Part shown: piece by piece, positions 20,455-33,400 of the stretch
Numbering within the stretch: the stretch's first letter is position 1
Layout: every line of letters begins with the position of its first letter
Source: Hirsutella rhossiliensis
Taxonomy: Eukaryota; Ascomycota; Sordariomycetes; Hypocreales; Ophiocordycipitaceae
Direction: 5' to 3'
Length of the DNA: 64,000 bases
NCBI RefSeq assembly: GCF_020360975.1
Contig: NW_025408668.1
Span: 6,014,001-6,078,000, forward strand
Made by a program: the position numbers and the translations under genes
The notes under the pieces: model-generated
The model's database searches: none
Told to the model about the DNA's origin: nothing
The model's input: the letters and a program-made list of their open reading frames with translations, nothing else

Positions 20455-22240
20455 AGGGCTTTATTAGACAAATATAAAGCAGCAGCGAAGTAGGCGATGT
20501 GCACTTTAATAACTCGGTGTTAACCAATAGCTGCTAACCTATTCGAACAAGCTAAAGACCAAGGGGTCTACTTCGACCCCTCAAAGACAGAACTTATCCA
20601 CTTTAGTAGGCAACGACAGCCGATTTTAGAGGGTATAACGGTAGGAGGCTTACTCTTCGAGGCAAAGCCCTTAGTACGTGGCTAGGGGTCTTCTTTAATT
20701 CTAGGCTCCTATTTAAATAATATATCGAGAAGAAGGTAGCCTCCGTATAAGCTGCCTTCGAAGGACTGTCCCGCCTAACCTCTACGTAAAAAGGCCTATT
20801 ATTTAAAGCCTCTAGATAGCTCTACTAGGCCTACGTAACCTCTATAGTAGACTACGGGGCCTAGCTCTAGTATAGGGGGCCTAAGACCCCTAAGAGCCTT
20901 ATAAAGCCTTTCTAAAGGCTCTAAAACTAGGCTCTTTTAAAGGTCTTAGGGGGCTTTAAAGGATCCCCTATTAGGGCTTTAAAAGCCGAAGCGGCCCTGC
21001 CGCTACTAAAGGTACGATTCGAAAGGGTATGCCTCTCCTATGCCCTCTAGACCCTATACTTCTTACCTAGTCACCCTATAAGGCAGGCTTACGACCTAGC
21101 TATATAGGATAACCTCGCCGACTCGGGCTTTAACTTAGGGGCCTTAAGCTATATTAAGCTATATACGTAGCTCTTCTGCCTCCTTAAAGACCTAGTAGCT
21201 CTTATAGGACCTAATTATAACTTAAAAAGAAGGAAAGCTAGCTAGGAGCCCTTATAGGCCCTAGAGCCTAAGGCCTCTATTACGATAATAAAGGTCCCTA
21301 AGCCCTTAGCTAAGAAGTAGTACTAATGCTTCTTAGCTAGCCTAGCTAGCTTAGAAGACTTTAGGTTATAGCCCTTAGCCTTTTATACTAACGGCTCTAA
21401 GGGGTGCCTTAAGGGGTCCCCTATAGAGACTAACGCTTACTCCTTCTACGAAATAGGCCTAGAAAATAGGCCTATTAAAGCGTACTATAAGAACCTAGGG
21501 CCCTCGATCGAAGTAGCTAACGTAGAGCTATTCGCGATACTAAGGGTCCTAGAGGACCTAGCTAGGAGGCCTCGGCCCTAAAAGCTTAGCCCCCTTAACC
21601 CCTTATAGATACCTATATCTTTATAGATAGCTAAGCCGCTATAAGGAAGGTTATAGGTTTTTTAGACCTAGCTATATATATTAAAAGGCTCCTATCTAGC
21701 TTAGAAGCCTTTTATAATATATAGCTATACTAATACCCTAGCTACCTAGGGATCTTTAGTAATAAGCTAGCCGACTAGCTAGCTAAAAGAGGCTTAGGGG
21801 CCCTTACCTAAGGGACCCCCTTAGTTTTTATTAGCTACTTATAAAGAAAGGTCTAGTAAGCTACTAAGGACTATTAAAAGGGACTCTAGGCTACTAAGGC
21901 GGCTAAAGGCCCTAGAGCTAAGGGACTAGGTAAGCACTATATATTTACTTAAAAGACCCCCCGCCTAGCCCTTAGCCTAGAAAAGGACCTTATAAGGAGG
22001 CCTAGGCCGACCCTCTTAGCCTTTTACTAGCTCCTCTTTAAGGCCGGTTTCTTATTTTCCTTCTTAAAAAGGACTAATAAGGTAGACCGAGATAACTACT
22101 ACTACGGCTAAGGAAGGTATACGGCTAGGCATCTTATCCTAAGGTAGCCGTATAAGAGCGCTACTAAGAGGTATAGGCTAATAAAGCACTTAGGTATATA
22201 GTACTAATATATCGGTAGGGTATTAGTAGGGAATTATACC
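20455..22240 (+). mobile_element. 5'-truncated LINE (non-LTR retrotransposon), RIP-degraded
   Basis: Broken plus-strand frames spell the end of a LINE polyprotein. ANLFEQAKDQGVYFDPSKTE near 20540 is the thumb-side end of reverse transcriptase, followed by a decayed YGAELW-like segment (about 20850). Then comes an RNase H domain: YTNGSKG at about 21384-21405, where Asn stands in the usual Asp position, and VANVELFAILRVLEDLA near 21510-21560. Near 22090-22150 a decayed C-x-C…H…C-type knuckle (Tyr in place of Cys) reads GRYTARHLILR. RNase H after RT suggests the Tad1-like group. Stops are TAA/TAG from CAA/CAG. The 5' half, including the RT active site, is missing. Confidence 0.75.
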
Positions 22241-22264
22241 TACCCCGCTATAGCTAAGGGGGTG

Positions 22265-22749
22265 TATCGCAAAGCGTGGCCTGATTTCGCAGTTCTCGGA
22301 GATATCCCTTAGTAAGAGGGACTAAGGAAGCTAAAAACACCCGGTATAGAAGAAGGAAGAAGGAGCTAAAAAGAGGTGCAGAAAGGAGGGTAGGGGTATA
22401 AGGGGAAGCAGAAGTGGCGATAGCTTCCTATAGAGGTAGCGAGAGATAAGACGGATATGCCGGCAACGGCTAGAAAGGAGGGGAAAAACCGGTAAAAAGC
22501 TCGGTAGTTAAAAGGACATTAGTAGCTTCTTTAAGCAAGATCTTCTTTGTTAATTAAGATGCTAGACGGGTATAAAGAGGGGCGTTAGATAGAGGAAAGA
22601 AGGACAATTAAGGCAATATAACAATCACTCCCCTACCTTTATTGCTGCCCCTATAAGATTTAAATATCTCTACCCTGCCTATCCGACCCCTTACTTCTAA
22701 TTTCACCTTCGTGCATTTTTATGCACTTCTTATATCTCTCTTCGTAAGA
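22265..22749 (+). repeat. Copia-family LTR (copy 1), 3' LTR remnant
   Basis: 485 bp, starting TATCGC and ending TTCGTAAGA. It is the same repeat as 26425-26909 (inverted), 29894-30380, 35693-36176, 51832-52315 (inverted) and 57653-58118 (inverted). It is preceded by GCTATAGCTAAGGGGGTG, the polypurine-tract end of the Copia interior, so it is a 3' LTR whose internal region has been lost. Fewer RIP changes than copy 2. Confidence 0.85.
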
Positions 22750-25449
22750 TAAATACCTTAACTAAGTAATCCTTATAAACTAAATAGTAGTTAAAGAGTC
22801 TTATAGAATATTAGCTTTCTACTTACTATATAAATAGGAACTAGTACTACCTCTTAATATAGAATAGTTAACTTAGTAACTAATTAACTAAGATAAAGTA
22901 AAGATAAGAGAAGAATTATTTAAAGTATATATATAAGTCTTAAAAAGGAAAGAAAAAGATATAAAAGAAGCTAAGAAAAGAGTAATAAGATATTAAAATT
23001 AGTTAGTAAAGAGAATAAATAAAGCTAATAAGTATATAATAAAGAAAGAGAACCTATAACTTAGAGACCTTATTATACTATTTAATATAAAATAATTAAA
23101 TAATCTAAGGAGGTAAGCTAAGTATTAAATAAGATAGAACGGTCCCTTTTAAGTAATATCGCACTTAAAGTAGTCTAAGGTATAAAAGATTAAGACTTTA
23201 AATAGAATTATACTTAATAAGATAATCTTAAGAGAGTATTTAAAGAAGTTTAAAAAGGATAAGGAAGGTTAATAATACTTTACTAAGGATAACTAGTTAC
23301 TCTAAGATAAGATTACTTATAATAAAATAAAGAAAGAAGAAATAATAAATAAGGTAGATAATTTACTACTCCTATTAAGTAAAGAAGCCTTAGATTAAAT
23401 AGTACTATAGTTATAACGACTCCTTAATAAACCTTAAAAGGATTAAAGCTAGAAAGAGAAAGAAAAGTAACTATAAATACCTAAGAAAGGCCTAAGGTAT
23501 ATAATCGAGGTTTAGCTACTATAGCTTAGTAAAGTAAAAAGGGATCTTTATATAGGAGCCCTAAAGACGCTAATTTAATAAGAAAAGGAGGAGGTAAAAA
23601 AGAAGTTAAAAAGGAAAAGGTAGTAAAGATTAAAATCTATAACTATTATAAGAAGTATACTAAAACCTAACTAGTAACTAGAGCACCGTTTAACTATTTA
23701 ATCGAAGGGCGACTATAGTAGCTAAGATATTTATAAGTACCTTACTTACTATCTTCTCTTTTTAAATTTTCTACCTAAAGTTCCTTAAGTAAATAAGTAA
23801 TAATATTTTCTACCCTTCCTTAATAATAACCTACCTTTTACTACCTTAAAGAAGATAAATAAAGATTTAATTAAATAATAAAGTAAGAAGATAAATATTC
23901 TTACTACCTACTTCCTTTAAAAATAAGATTCTTTACTTTATAAATAAGAATATCTATTTTTTATTATAAAGGGAGAGACCTACTATAATAAAGATAAACG
24001 CGCTTATAAGATAAATTTTAATATATTATCGATTTATTAAATTAAACGTATATAACCTTAAGAGAAAAACTTTTACTATTAAAGATAGCGAGTAAATAAG
24101 ACTACCTACTCTTAGTAAACCTACTATAGACTACTATAAAGTAAACTTAAAGACTCTTTAATTATTACTTAAGAAGGAGCTCGTTAAACCTATATAATTT
24201 CTTTTTAAGTAAAATAAGTATAAGGTTAATTTCCTCCCTTTCCTTTAAATCCTTAGTAAGACTAAAGGGCTTAAGGATATTATAAAGAAGATAAAGGGCG
24301 GTCTTTTTACTAATATACTTATTATAAGATTTTTTAGTTTTAAGGTTAGTATAGAAATTATAACTATATATATAGTTAGCGAATTTATTAAAGTTATAAG
24401 TAGCCCCGCGCTATCTAAGAAAGTACCGCTATTTATAAATAAGCGCCTTAGTTAAATCCTAAATATAGTTAGTATAAGAGCCGCTAATAGTACTTAAAAG
24501 ATAGATATACTTATAAAAAGGAAATATAATATACTTATAAGTAGAAGTTATAGTTATCTAATAAGTTTAAATATACCCTTAAAAAAAGTAAGGGTTATAA
24601 GTTCTATATAAGGTAATTAAGACTACCTAAGAGTATTTTTACCGCCTTAAACTAAGCTAAGAAAAGAAGTATCTACGTAGATAAGTAATTTCTATAAGGA
24701 TATAGGTTACTAGCTAACGTTTATAATAAAGGGTATAAAAGACTATTTAATTATACCGACCTAGCGTGCTATTAAAAGAGTAAAAGAAAGGAGAGCGACC
24801 GTATACTTTAATCCTAATAATATTAAGAGCGTTTAATAAAACCTATAACTAAAAGGCAATTTCTATATAAATTAAAAACCCTTAATAACCGATATTATTT
24901 CTATTATAGACCTAGGTCTTAAAGTAGCTTTAGATCTATAAAAGAAGATAGTTAGAACGAGCTAAGTAAGATTAAATAAGTTAGATAGTTTTTACTTAAA
25001 AGTACTTTATATAAAGAGGAAAGACCTTAGTATAATAATTCTAAGTAAAAAGAGTAGTAGTAATAAAGGAAGGTCGTAAAAGAGTAGCTAAAGAGAGGTT
25101 AATAATATCTAGTAGCTTATTAGTTTTAAATTTAGTAGTCTTATAAGATATAATAAGGAAGAAGAGGTAGTTATAAAAGGAGAAGATAAAAGGTAGCGGT
25201 CTAAAGAAATAAAAAAGATAGAGAAGAAAAGAGAAAGAAAAGGAATAAAATAAGTAAAGAGAGAAAGAAAAGGGTAGAGATTAAATAGCTCCTTAGTTAA
25301 TAACTAATAAAAGAAGCTATTTAAGTATAACCCTTAAATACGCTTAAAACCTTACTACTATAGAGGCTAGCTAAAGTAACTAATAACCGCGTACTTTAAT
25401 AACTATTTATTCCTCTTACTATACCCTTTTCCTTCCTTCCTTTTTCTTC

Positions 25450-25453
<4 letters not shown>

Positions 25454-25481
<28 letters not shown>
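25454..25481 (+). repeat. (TA)14 microsatellite
   Basis: Perfect TA alternation within the degraded element; a shorter TA run follows at about 25533-25549. Confidence 0.9.
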
Positions 25482-25904
25482 CTCTTTATATACTTCCTTA
25501 CTTATAACTATCCCTTTTATTAATATAACTCTTATATATATATATATATAACCTTCTTAGCCTCTTAGCGTTATAACTTAAAACTACTTACCTTAACTAT
25601 TTAATCTTAACTTCTCTCTCTCTTTCTCTTACTCCGCCCTTTTTTTAAGATATAGCTATAAACCTAAATAATATCCTAGGCCTAGCTATAGACCTCCTTA
25701 AGAATACTACTATTTTCTTTAGTATATTACTATTTAAGAGTAAGAGCTTTATTTTACTTACTTACTATAGTAAAGTTAAAGTAAAAGTAGTAAAGGGCGC
25801 TTTTATACTAAAGATAAGGAAAGGTTTATAGATTAAGACTAATAGGACGTTTATAGATAAAAGTAACTACTATAATATATTTATAAAGATCGTTAGCACT
25901 TAAT

Positions 25905-28900
25905 ACTAATAGGCCCTATTAAATAGTAGGATATTACCTTTAAAGACGCTCGGATAATATATAAAGGCGTTAAAAAGATAAACGGATTTAATAGGAATAA
26001 AGCTTACTAAGAAGAGTATATTATTAATATATATAACTTTATCTAAAAAGCTATCGATAAATAATAGGCTATAAGCTTTAGCCTTAGCGCGATAATTAAG
26101 ATCTTAATAAAGGGTATTAAGAATATAGTATACCCTTTACCTTACCTACTATTAGTTTATACTAACTAATAAGGGGAACCTATTAAAGACATAGAAGATA
26201 GATATATAAAGTACTATAAATACTTAAATAATATAAAGTATTTAATTTAGTTTACTACTCCTACCTTTAACTTTAGTCGCTTTATATATAAATAAAGGTA
26301 TATAACTAAAGTTATTAACTTTTTAGTAGGCTTAGATAAAAGGGGACTTTACTAAGAAGCGTTCCTTTTAAACTATAAAGAAGGAAACTTAGTTATTTTT
26401 AATACTTAGAAAGAGGGATAGTATTCTCGCAAAGAAAGATATAAGAAGTATATAAAAATATATAAAGGTAAAATTAAAAGTAAGGGGTCGGGTAGGTAGG
26501 GCAGAGAGATTTAATTCTTATAGGAGCAGTAATAAAGGTAAGGGAGTAATTATTATATTGCCTTATATCTCCTTCTTTTATCTATTTAACGCCCCTCTTT
26601 ATACCTATCTAGCATCTTAATTAATAAAGAAGATCTTACTTAAAGAAGCTATTAATATCTTTTTAACTACCGAGCTTTTTACCGGTTTTTCCCCTTCTTT
26701 CTAGCCGTTGCCGGCATATCCGTCTTATCTCTTACTACCTCTATAGGAAGCTATCGCTACTTTTACTTCCCCTTATACCCCTACCCTCCTTTCTATATAT
26801 TATTTTAGCTCCTTCTTCCTTCTTCTATACTAGGTGTTTTTAGCTTCCTTAGTCTATCTTACTTAGGGATATCTCCGATAACTACGAAATTAAGCTACGC
26901 TTCGCGATAAGTATACTAAACTCTATATATTCTTATAAGTATAGTAGTAGTTTCTTTATATCATTTAAGTTTCTTATAACGTTACCTATATACTAGTCCC
27001 TTATACTACTTAATAAAAAGGGTAGGAATATAGCTACTTAGCTTTAATAATAATCTAATATTAAGTTAAAGGTATAGTTAAGCTATACCTTAAGATAATT
27101 AAGTAGCGATACTTAAAGGTTAAAGTAATTCTAGAGTAAAGGTATAGAGTAATATAAGAAGCCTTATAGATAAATAAGATCTTATACTAAAACTAGTATT
27201 TCTTTAAGCTAGATTAGAGGATAAGTATAAAAAGCTATATCGATAAGCTAATATATAGAATCTAAGCTATTATAGTAAATAAATTTAATTATATATAAGC
27301 GATATTATAGAGCGGCGGAGTTTCTTAGTAGTTTAATAGTAAGGTTAAACGACTATAAAGGATACTATTTAATTAAGGTTTAATAGCTTTTAGTAGAGTC
27401 TTTATAATAAGGATTCTTAGGTATAAGTAGATTTATTAATATAACTATATTATCTTAAGAGATTAAGTAAAATAAGACCTTTAAGAACTATAAAAAGTAG
27501 TTAACCTTTTAAATAAGCCTATTAAATAGAAACTATTACTTTAAAGAAATATAAAACTAGCTTATATAGTAAGGAGAGCGAGAAAAGAACTATTTATATT
27601 AGCTACCTTTATAAAGCGACCTAACTAAATCGCTTAAGCTATACGCGGTTTCTTTATAAAACTCCTCCTTAAAAAGATCCCTAACTATTTAATTATATTA
27701 ATAGGAATTAAGAATAAGCTTAAACCTTTATTACCTTAAGCGTTAACTAAATTAAGCTCCTTATTTAAACTAAGTAGCCTTTCCCTAAGTAACCTTAAGA
27801 TAGGATCCTTACCCTAGAGTTTATAAAGGAGAGAGCTAAGTGCCCTTACTAGCCCCTTTATTTATATAAAAATAATACCTTTATTCTCCCCCTTAGATAT
27901 ATAGCTAATTAAGCTCTCTTTTTACCTACTACTAATAACTCCTTAGAATATATAAAGGAGCAAAAGACTTATAACTATACCCCTACTAATAACCTAATAA
28001 GAAGCTAGTAAGAAAGAAAGGTAGATAGTATAGCTACTAACTTACCCTAGGACTTTAAAATTACTAGGCGCTCGGTTAATTACCTTAAGGCTAAAGACTT
28101 TAGTAACGCTTATAGCGCGCCCTATTACTTCCTAGAAACAAAGTATAGTAATAGCTTCTTTAGCTATAGTCCTTATAAGGTTTATACTAAGCTTTAAACC
28201 TACTTAAGTTAAAGGAGTTAAAAACCTAGGAATTATTAAAACTACTACTAAGTTATTAATAACTATAACTTTATATATTTATATAGAACTACTAGTAATA
28301 TAATAACGATTAGTTTATAAGACTTAATAGCTTATTTAATCTAGCTATGCCTAAAGCTATAGACTAGTAAAGATACTAACTACTTTATTTCCTTAACGCT
28401 CTTAAGAATAATAAGCGCTAATATCTAGGAGCGTATATAAGGGGTAGTAAATAATTATTTAAAGAAGGAAGTACGCGAGTAAAGATAAGAGAGAGCTAAA
28501 CGAGTAGCTTAAAGGTAAAAGGAGGAATAAATAATATAATAAGAAGGGATTATAGTAGAAGGGAAAAAGTTCTATCGATAGTTTATTTACTTATTTACTT
28601 ACTTACTTACTTAGGACGAGAGCCCTTACCTATTATTATCGCGCCCTTTCTATTAGTATCTTAGGTGAAAAAGCCGCTAAGGAGGAGTTTAATAAGTAAG
28701 ATCGTACCCCTATAGATATTAGCTTATTAAAAGGATAAGACCCCTAGCGCTTCCTATCTACCCCCCTTAAGTATACTTAAAAGCTTTAGAAAAGCCTAGA
28801 TTATTTAATTAAGTATCCTCCTTAATTATAATTAATTTAAATATTTATTTTTCCCCTTTAAAAGTAAAGGCTATTAGTTACGTAACTTTAATAAAGATAA

Positions 28901-29070
28901 AAAGGTATAGAGTAAAGAAATCTCTAAGACTTATATTAATAACTTAAGACCTTTAAAGCTATATATAGGACCGATAATTAGATAATTACGCGGTTAATTA
29001 CTCTACTAATCCTTAGCTATATACTACGCGTGCTTTAGGTATATACCCTCGTCCCTATTAAACTATATAT
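25905..29070 (+). repeat. Large inverted repeat, copy A (partner 58660-61315)
   Basis: Sequence after the solo LTR (26915 onward) matches the reverse complement of 60783 downward, and sequence before it (25905-26424) matches 60785-61315. Allowing for the 490-bp solo LTR insertion, both copies are about 2.7 kb. Differences are mainly C/T and G/A. Outside these limits the two loci diverge. Confidence 0.75.
26425..26909 (-). repeat. Copia-family solo LTR (copy 2)
   Basis: 485 bp, inverted. It is flanked by AGTAT on both sides (26420-26424 and 26910-26914). The unoccupied target is visible in the inverted copy at about 60785-60795 (GATAGTATACTAAAC read in reverse complement). It therefore inserted as a full element and then lost its interior by LTR-LTR recombination. 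Confidence 0.9.
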
Positions 29071-29893
29071 AAGGTATTACTAAATTCTATAGTCTTAGGG
29101 CTATATAGTAGCTTAATCTAGTCTTAAAAGGTTCTTTTATTTAGCTATAATTATCTAGATAAGGTAGTATATCCGCTAGTAAATAGAGATAGAATTATTA
29201 TCTTTAATACCTCTTCTATATACTAATATACTACTAATAAATTCCGTTAAAAATCCTACCTTATACTCTTTCTTCCCCTTTATTATATAGACTTAGGTAA
29301 TTCCTTAATTTCCTAAAATTTCGCTATTACTTATATACTTTAAGAATAGTAGCTATATCCCTTATAAGATAGGTTAGTAATAATAAACTTTAACTACTAG
29401 GTTAAGTAATAAGAGTAGGTTATATAACCTTAGTTAACTTTTACTTAAACCCTTATTAGGTAAAGGGGGGCGGCTAGTATAACGTATCTATATAGTATAA
29501 AGTACTAGCCGCTAAATAAACTTCCCTTTTACTATATTTACCTTCCCTTTTTATAGGATATAATTAAGAGCCTCCTTTATTTTATAATAACCTTCTTAAA
29601 TAAATAATAAAGTAGCTAAATTTAATATCGGAATAGCCTTATATTTATTAAACTAAACGCTCCTTTACTTATTACCTTACTATTTAGAAGCTAAGGTAGT
29701 AAGGGGGTATATTATAGAGAGTAGGTATAAGAGGCTATAGTTATACCTAGTAGACCTAATAGTTATATATAAGGAAGTCTACCTAACTAATATAACTCCC
29801 TTAGCCTAAGGATATTATATAGGCTTAACTTAGGTATAGGAATATCTTAATACCCTCTTTTAGCTAGCTATATATTATTACTATACCTATATA

Positions 29894-30380
29894 TATCGCG
29901 AAGCATAGCCTGATTTCGTAGTTCTCGGAGATATCCCTTAGTACGAGGGACTAAGGAAGCTAAAAACACCTAGTATAGAAGAAGGAAGAAGGAGCTAAAA
30001 AGAGGTATAGAAAGGAGGGTAGGGGCATAAGGGGGAGTAGAAGTAGCGATAGCTTCCTATAGAGGTAGCGAAAGATAAGACGGATATACCGGCAACGGCT
30101 AGAAAAGAGGGAAAAAAACCGGCAAAAAGCTCGGTAGTCGAAAGGACATTAGTAGCTTCTTTAAGCAGGATCTTCTTTATTAATTAAGATACTAGACGGG
30201 TATAAAGAGGGGCGTTAGATAGAGAAAAGAAGGATAATTAAGGCAATATAATAAACACTCCCCTACCTTTATTACTGCTCCTATAAGAATTAAATCTCTC
30301 TGCCCTACCTATCCGACCCCTTACTTCTAATTTTACCTTTATATATTTTATATATACTACTCGTATCTCTCTTTGCGAGA
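29894..30380 (+). repeat. Copia 5' LTR (copy 3)
   Basis: 487 bp, TATCGCG…GCGAGA. No polypurine tract before it, as expected for an outer 5' LTR. Confidence 0.9.
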
Positions 30381-30402
30381 GTTATAAGCCCGGGAGGAAT
30401 AG
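30381..30402 (+). promoter_or_regulatory. Copia primer-binding site, probably initiator tRNA-Met half-molecule
   Basis: GTTATAAGCCCGGGAGG directly follows the 5' LTR. Allowing one RIP change (ATAA from ATGA), it is complementary to the anticodon arm of initiator tRNA-Met (…GGGCTCATAAC), the half-tRNA primer known from Drosophila copia. The second Copia has the same site in inverted form next to 57653. Confidence 0.55.
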
Positions 30403-33400
30403 TATTCCTATACCTTCCGGCTGCTATAAAAGGCACCTTTCTTATATCCCTCGTAGCTTCCTTTTACCCCTCTTACTAGAAAAGCCGATTTTTAACCGAC
30501 TTTTCTACCCTTCCCCGTAACGATAATAAAAACCGACTCCTCTACCGTCCCTACGGTCCGTAGGACGATTCTTATAGAGCCCTAAGATTAGGATAAGTAG
30601 GTAAAGGAGCTACGGGCTCGTATAGATAGAACTATCTATAATTTAGTCTTCTCTAATAAGTAGGACCCTCTCGAGCCCCCTCTTCGTCCTAGGGCAATAG
30701 ACTTTATAGAGGGAGCTACCCTCTTCTCTAAGCTAACCTCTATATAATAGAGAGCTTTTTCTGCTGCCTTATGCGACTACGAGAGTCACCGAAAGGAATA
30801 CCTCTACGAAACGAAGCTACTAACGGCTGCTCGTACGGCGATAACGGAATCCGTTAGTGCCGTAAAGCTAATCTCTCTTTAAGAGGAAGAGACTCCTAGG
30901 CAGTAGCTTTTAAAGCTCGAGACCTCGATAGCTCCCTCGAGAGGTTATATAACTAACCGTATTAGGAAGACCTATACGGCCTACCTAAGAGCTTTTTCTA
31001 CTAGGAACCTATTAGCTTCTTCGTAGCTAGCTAAGTAGGAAGAAATCCTCGAGGAAGCTAACTAATACTTCCTTATAGAAGCTCTTTCCGGCTAGTAGCT
31101 ACGGGATATATCTCTGCTAATAAAGCCTATTAGTAATAGTTACTTAACTATCTTTCGAGAGGCTAGCCGGGAACTAGACGAAGAGGCTACTAGAGTATAA
31201 TAGCAAGCAGTCTTATTCCTTCGTAGCTAGCACTCGACCTAGACGGCTCGACCTGCAGCTGCTGCGGCCCCCGCTACTGCTGTTGCGGCTGTTGCTCCTT
31301 TAGCTCTACCTCCCTCGAGAGCATTAACACTGTCTTTAACGGCTACCGTAGGCCCGGCCCCGGCTCCGCCTCTTGCTCTGGGCCCGGCCCCGGTCTAGTT
31401 AGTTAGACCGGCCCGACTAGTCCCCTAATAGACCTTTTAGTCCGTTAGTCGAAAAATCAGGGAACTAGTCGAAATCGAACCTCGTTAAAATTAGCAATAA
31501 GGGGTAAAAAGGGGGGGTTTCTAAGCAGACCTTCTAGACCGGGACGAGGATTCCTCGAAGAAACGAACGAGAAGGAATCGACCTACCTACTAAGCATGCA
31601 AAAAGCCCTATCGGCTAGAAGACTACTAATAGGTCTTCGAGGAAAACCGACCTAAAGGAATTAACCCTTTAAAGAGGCTACGAGAAACAGTATAATAGTC
31701 TCTTAAGGAGGACCCCTCGTTATAGAAGAAGATAGATGAGATTCGGGTTGCTAAGAAATAGCAACTAACGCCGCTGCCCTTATTCGAGCCGCAAATTCGA
31801 GGAAAAATCGTTAGTATAGTAAATCCGGCCTTTATCTTCCCTATAGATTAATAAGGCTAAAACCAACCGTTAGAACCCTTTAATTATCCCCTACGAAAAT
31901 TAGCTATCCTTAACTCTAGTGCTTCCCTCGATATTTATAATATACTCTTACGATTCCGGTCTTTTAAGAAGGCATAAAAGGAATATCTTATTGCCGGGGA
32001 ATTAACCGTATAGATAGAGGGATACGGAAGGGTGAATTTTACGATGAAATTACCTAACGGGTTTATACGAATTCTTCGACGAAAAAGGGTAGCTTTTTGC
32101 CCTCGATTTTTAACGAGCTTAATTTCCTTCCGCCTTCTTTAAGAGGAAGGAATCTTCTAGGATACGACGTCTAAGCCTACGAGGCTAGTCTAGAAGAATT
32201 AGACTATTAGGCTTATCGAGGAGAAATTCGGTTAATTTATTCTCGAATTCCGACCTATTTTTAGGAAGGAGCCTCTTAAGAAGTTAGCTTTCCCTACTAG
32301 GAGGAATAGGTCTACTATAAAGGACCCTCTTCCGGCAGCCTAAGGAGACGGTATTCTTTAGCACGCACGACTTAGTTACCCGGGCCCCCTAGCTTTGCAT
32401 AAGCTAGGCTAATAATAGGGCGTACGAATAAGGGGCCTAAAGACCGTCGAATACGAATACTACGGCTAAGGAAAGACTAGGAGACGAATTTCTAGACGAA
32501 CGCCTTTACGGCCGGACTAGCCGTGTAAGGAAATTTAGGTCGATTAGACCGACGTCTCTAGGGACTAGGAAAGCTTCGTTAGGGTAATGTTTTTTATAGA
32601 CGCTTTTTTAGGGATAGTTTTCCCCTATTTCTTACGGACCTACCTAAGTAAGCATAACTAGTCTGCCCTTTAAGACTTCGTTAACTAGATAAAATCCTAC
32701 TTTAGCTACGAGGTAAAGAAGATATAGTCTAACGGAGAGCTATTTATAAAGGATATCTTAAATTAGCTTTAAAAAAGGGGCATTTTGCCCCTCCCGTTAG
32801 CACTAAATACCTAGGCCTAGAACGGAGGGGTAGAAAGATTAGGGGGTGCTATAATAGAAAGGGCCCGTACGATAAGACTTACTATAAGGCTTCTATACGA
32901 CCTTTAGAGGGAAGTCTCTTAAGACCGCCTATTACCTTTAGAACCGGACCCCTAGAGGGACTACCTAAGGAATAGACTAGAAATCCCCCCTCGAGCTCTT
33001 TACGAAGAAGAGGGCCTCGCTAGCCTACCTTCGTGCCTACGGCTATAAGGCATACGCAATAACTGCCGATATATAGCTAAAAAGGAAGAAGAAAAGAAAG
33101 CTTAATCCTAGAGCCTTTATTAGTTACCTCGTTAGTTATAATTCTACGAATATCTTCTAGATCTAGATTCCTCTTCTACGAAAGGTTATTTCGACTAGGG
33201 ATATAATTTTCGACGAATCTAGCTTCTTCGACGGAAAGAGGGATTAATAGCCCCTCTTACTCTCTTAACGTTAGCTAATTTAGAAAATTTAAATCCCCCC
33301 TTCCTAATAGTCTTAAGAAGAGGTCCTACACGAAGAAATAAAAGAAGAAACCGACGTTAAAGTAGTCGAGGATAACGCCGACTTCGAAGAGGAAGCTATT

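Larger units (their letters stand above)
22750..29708 (+). mobile_element. RIP-saturated Gypsy-like LTR element (internal remains)
   Basis: Plus-strand frames contain a degraded gag-like region. At about 23632-23665 IYNYYKKYTK matches a CCHC zinc knuckle whose Cys codons have become Tyr by G-to-A change. From about 25640 to 28900 there is a long, stop-riddled but coherent frame whose family I do not recognise. It ends at a polypurine run, AGTAAGGGGG, directly before the LTR at 29709. CA and TG dinucleotides are nearly absent, so no ATG-initiated ORF survives. A solo Copia LTR is inserted at 26425. No 5' LTR was found. Confidence 0.55.
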
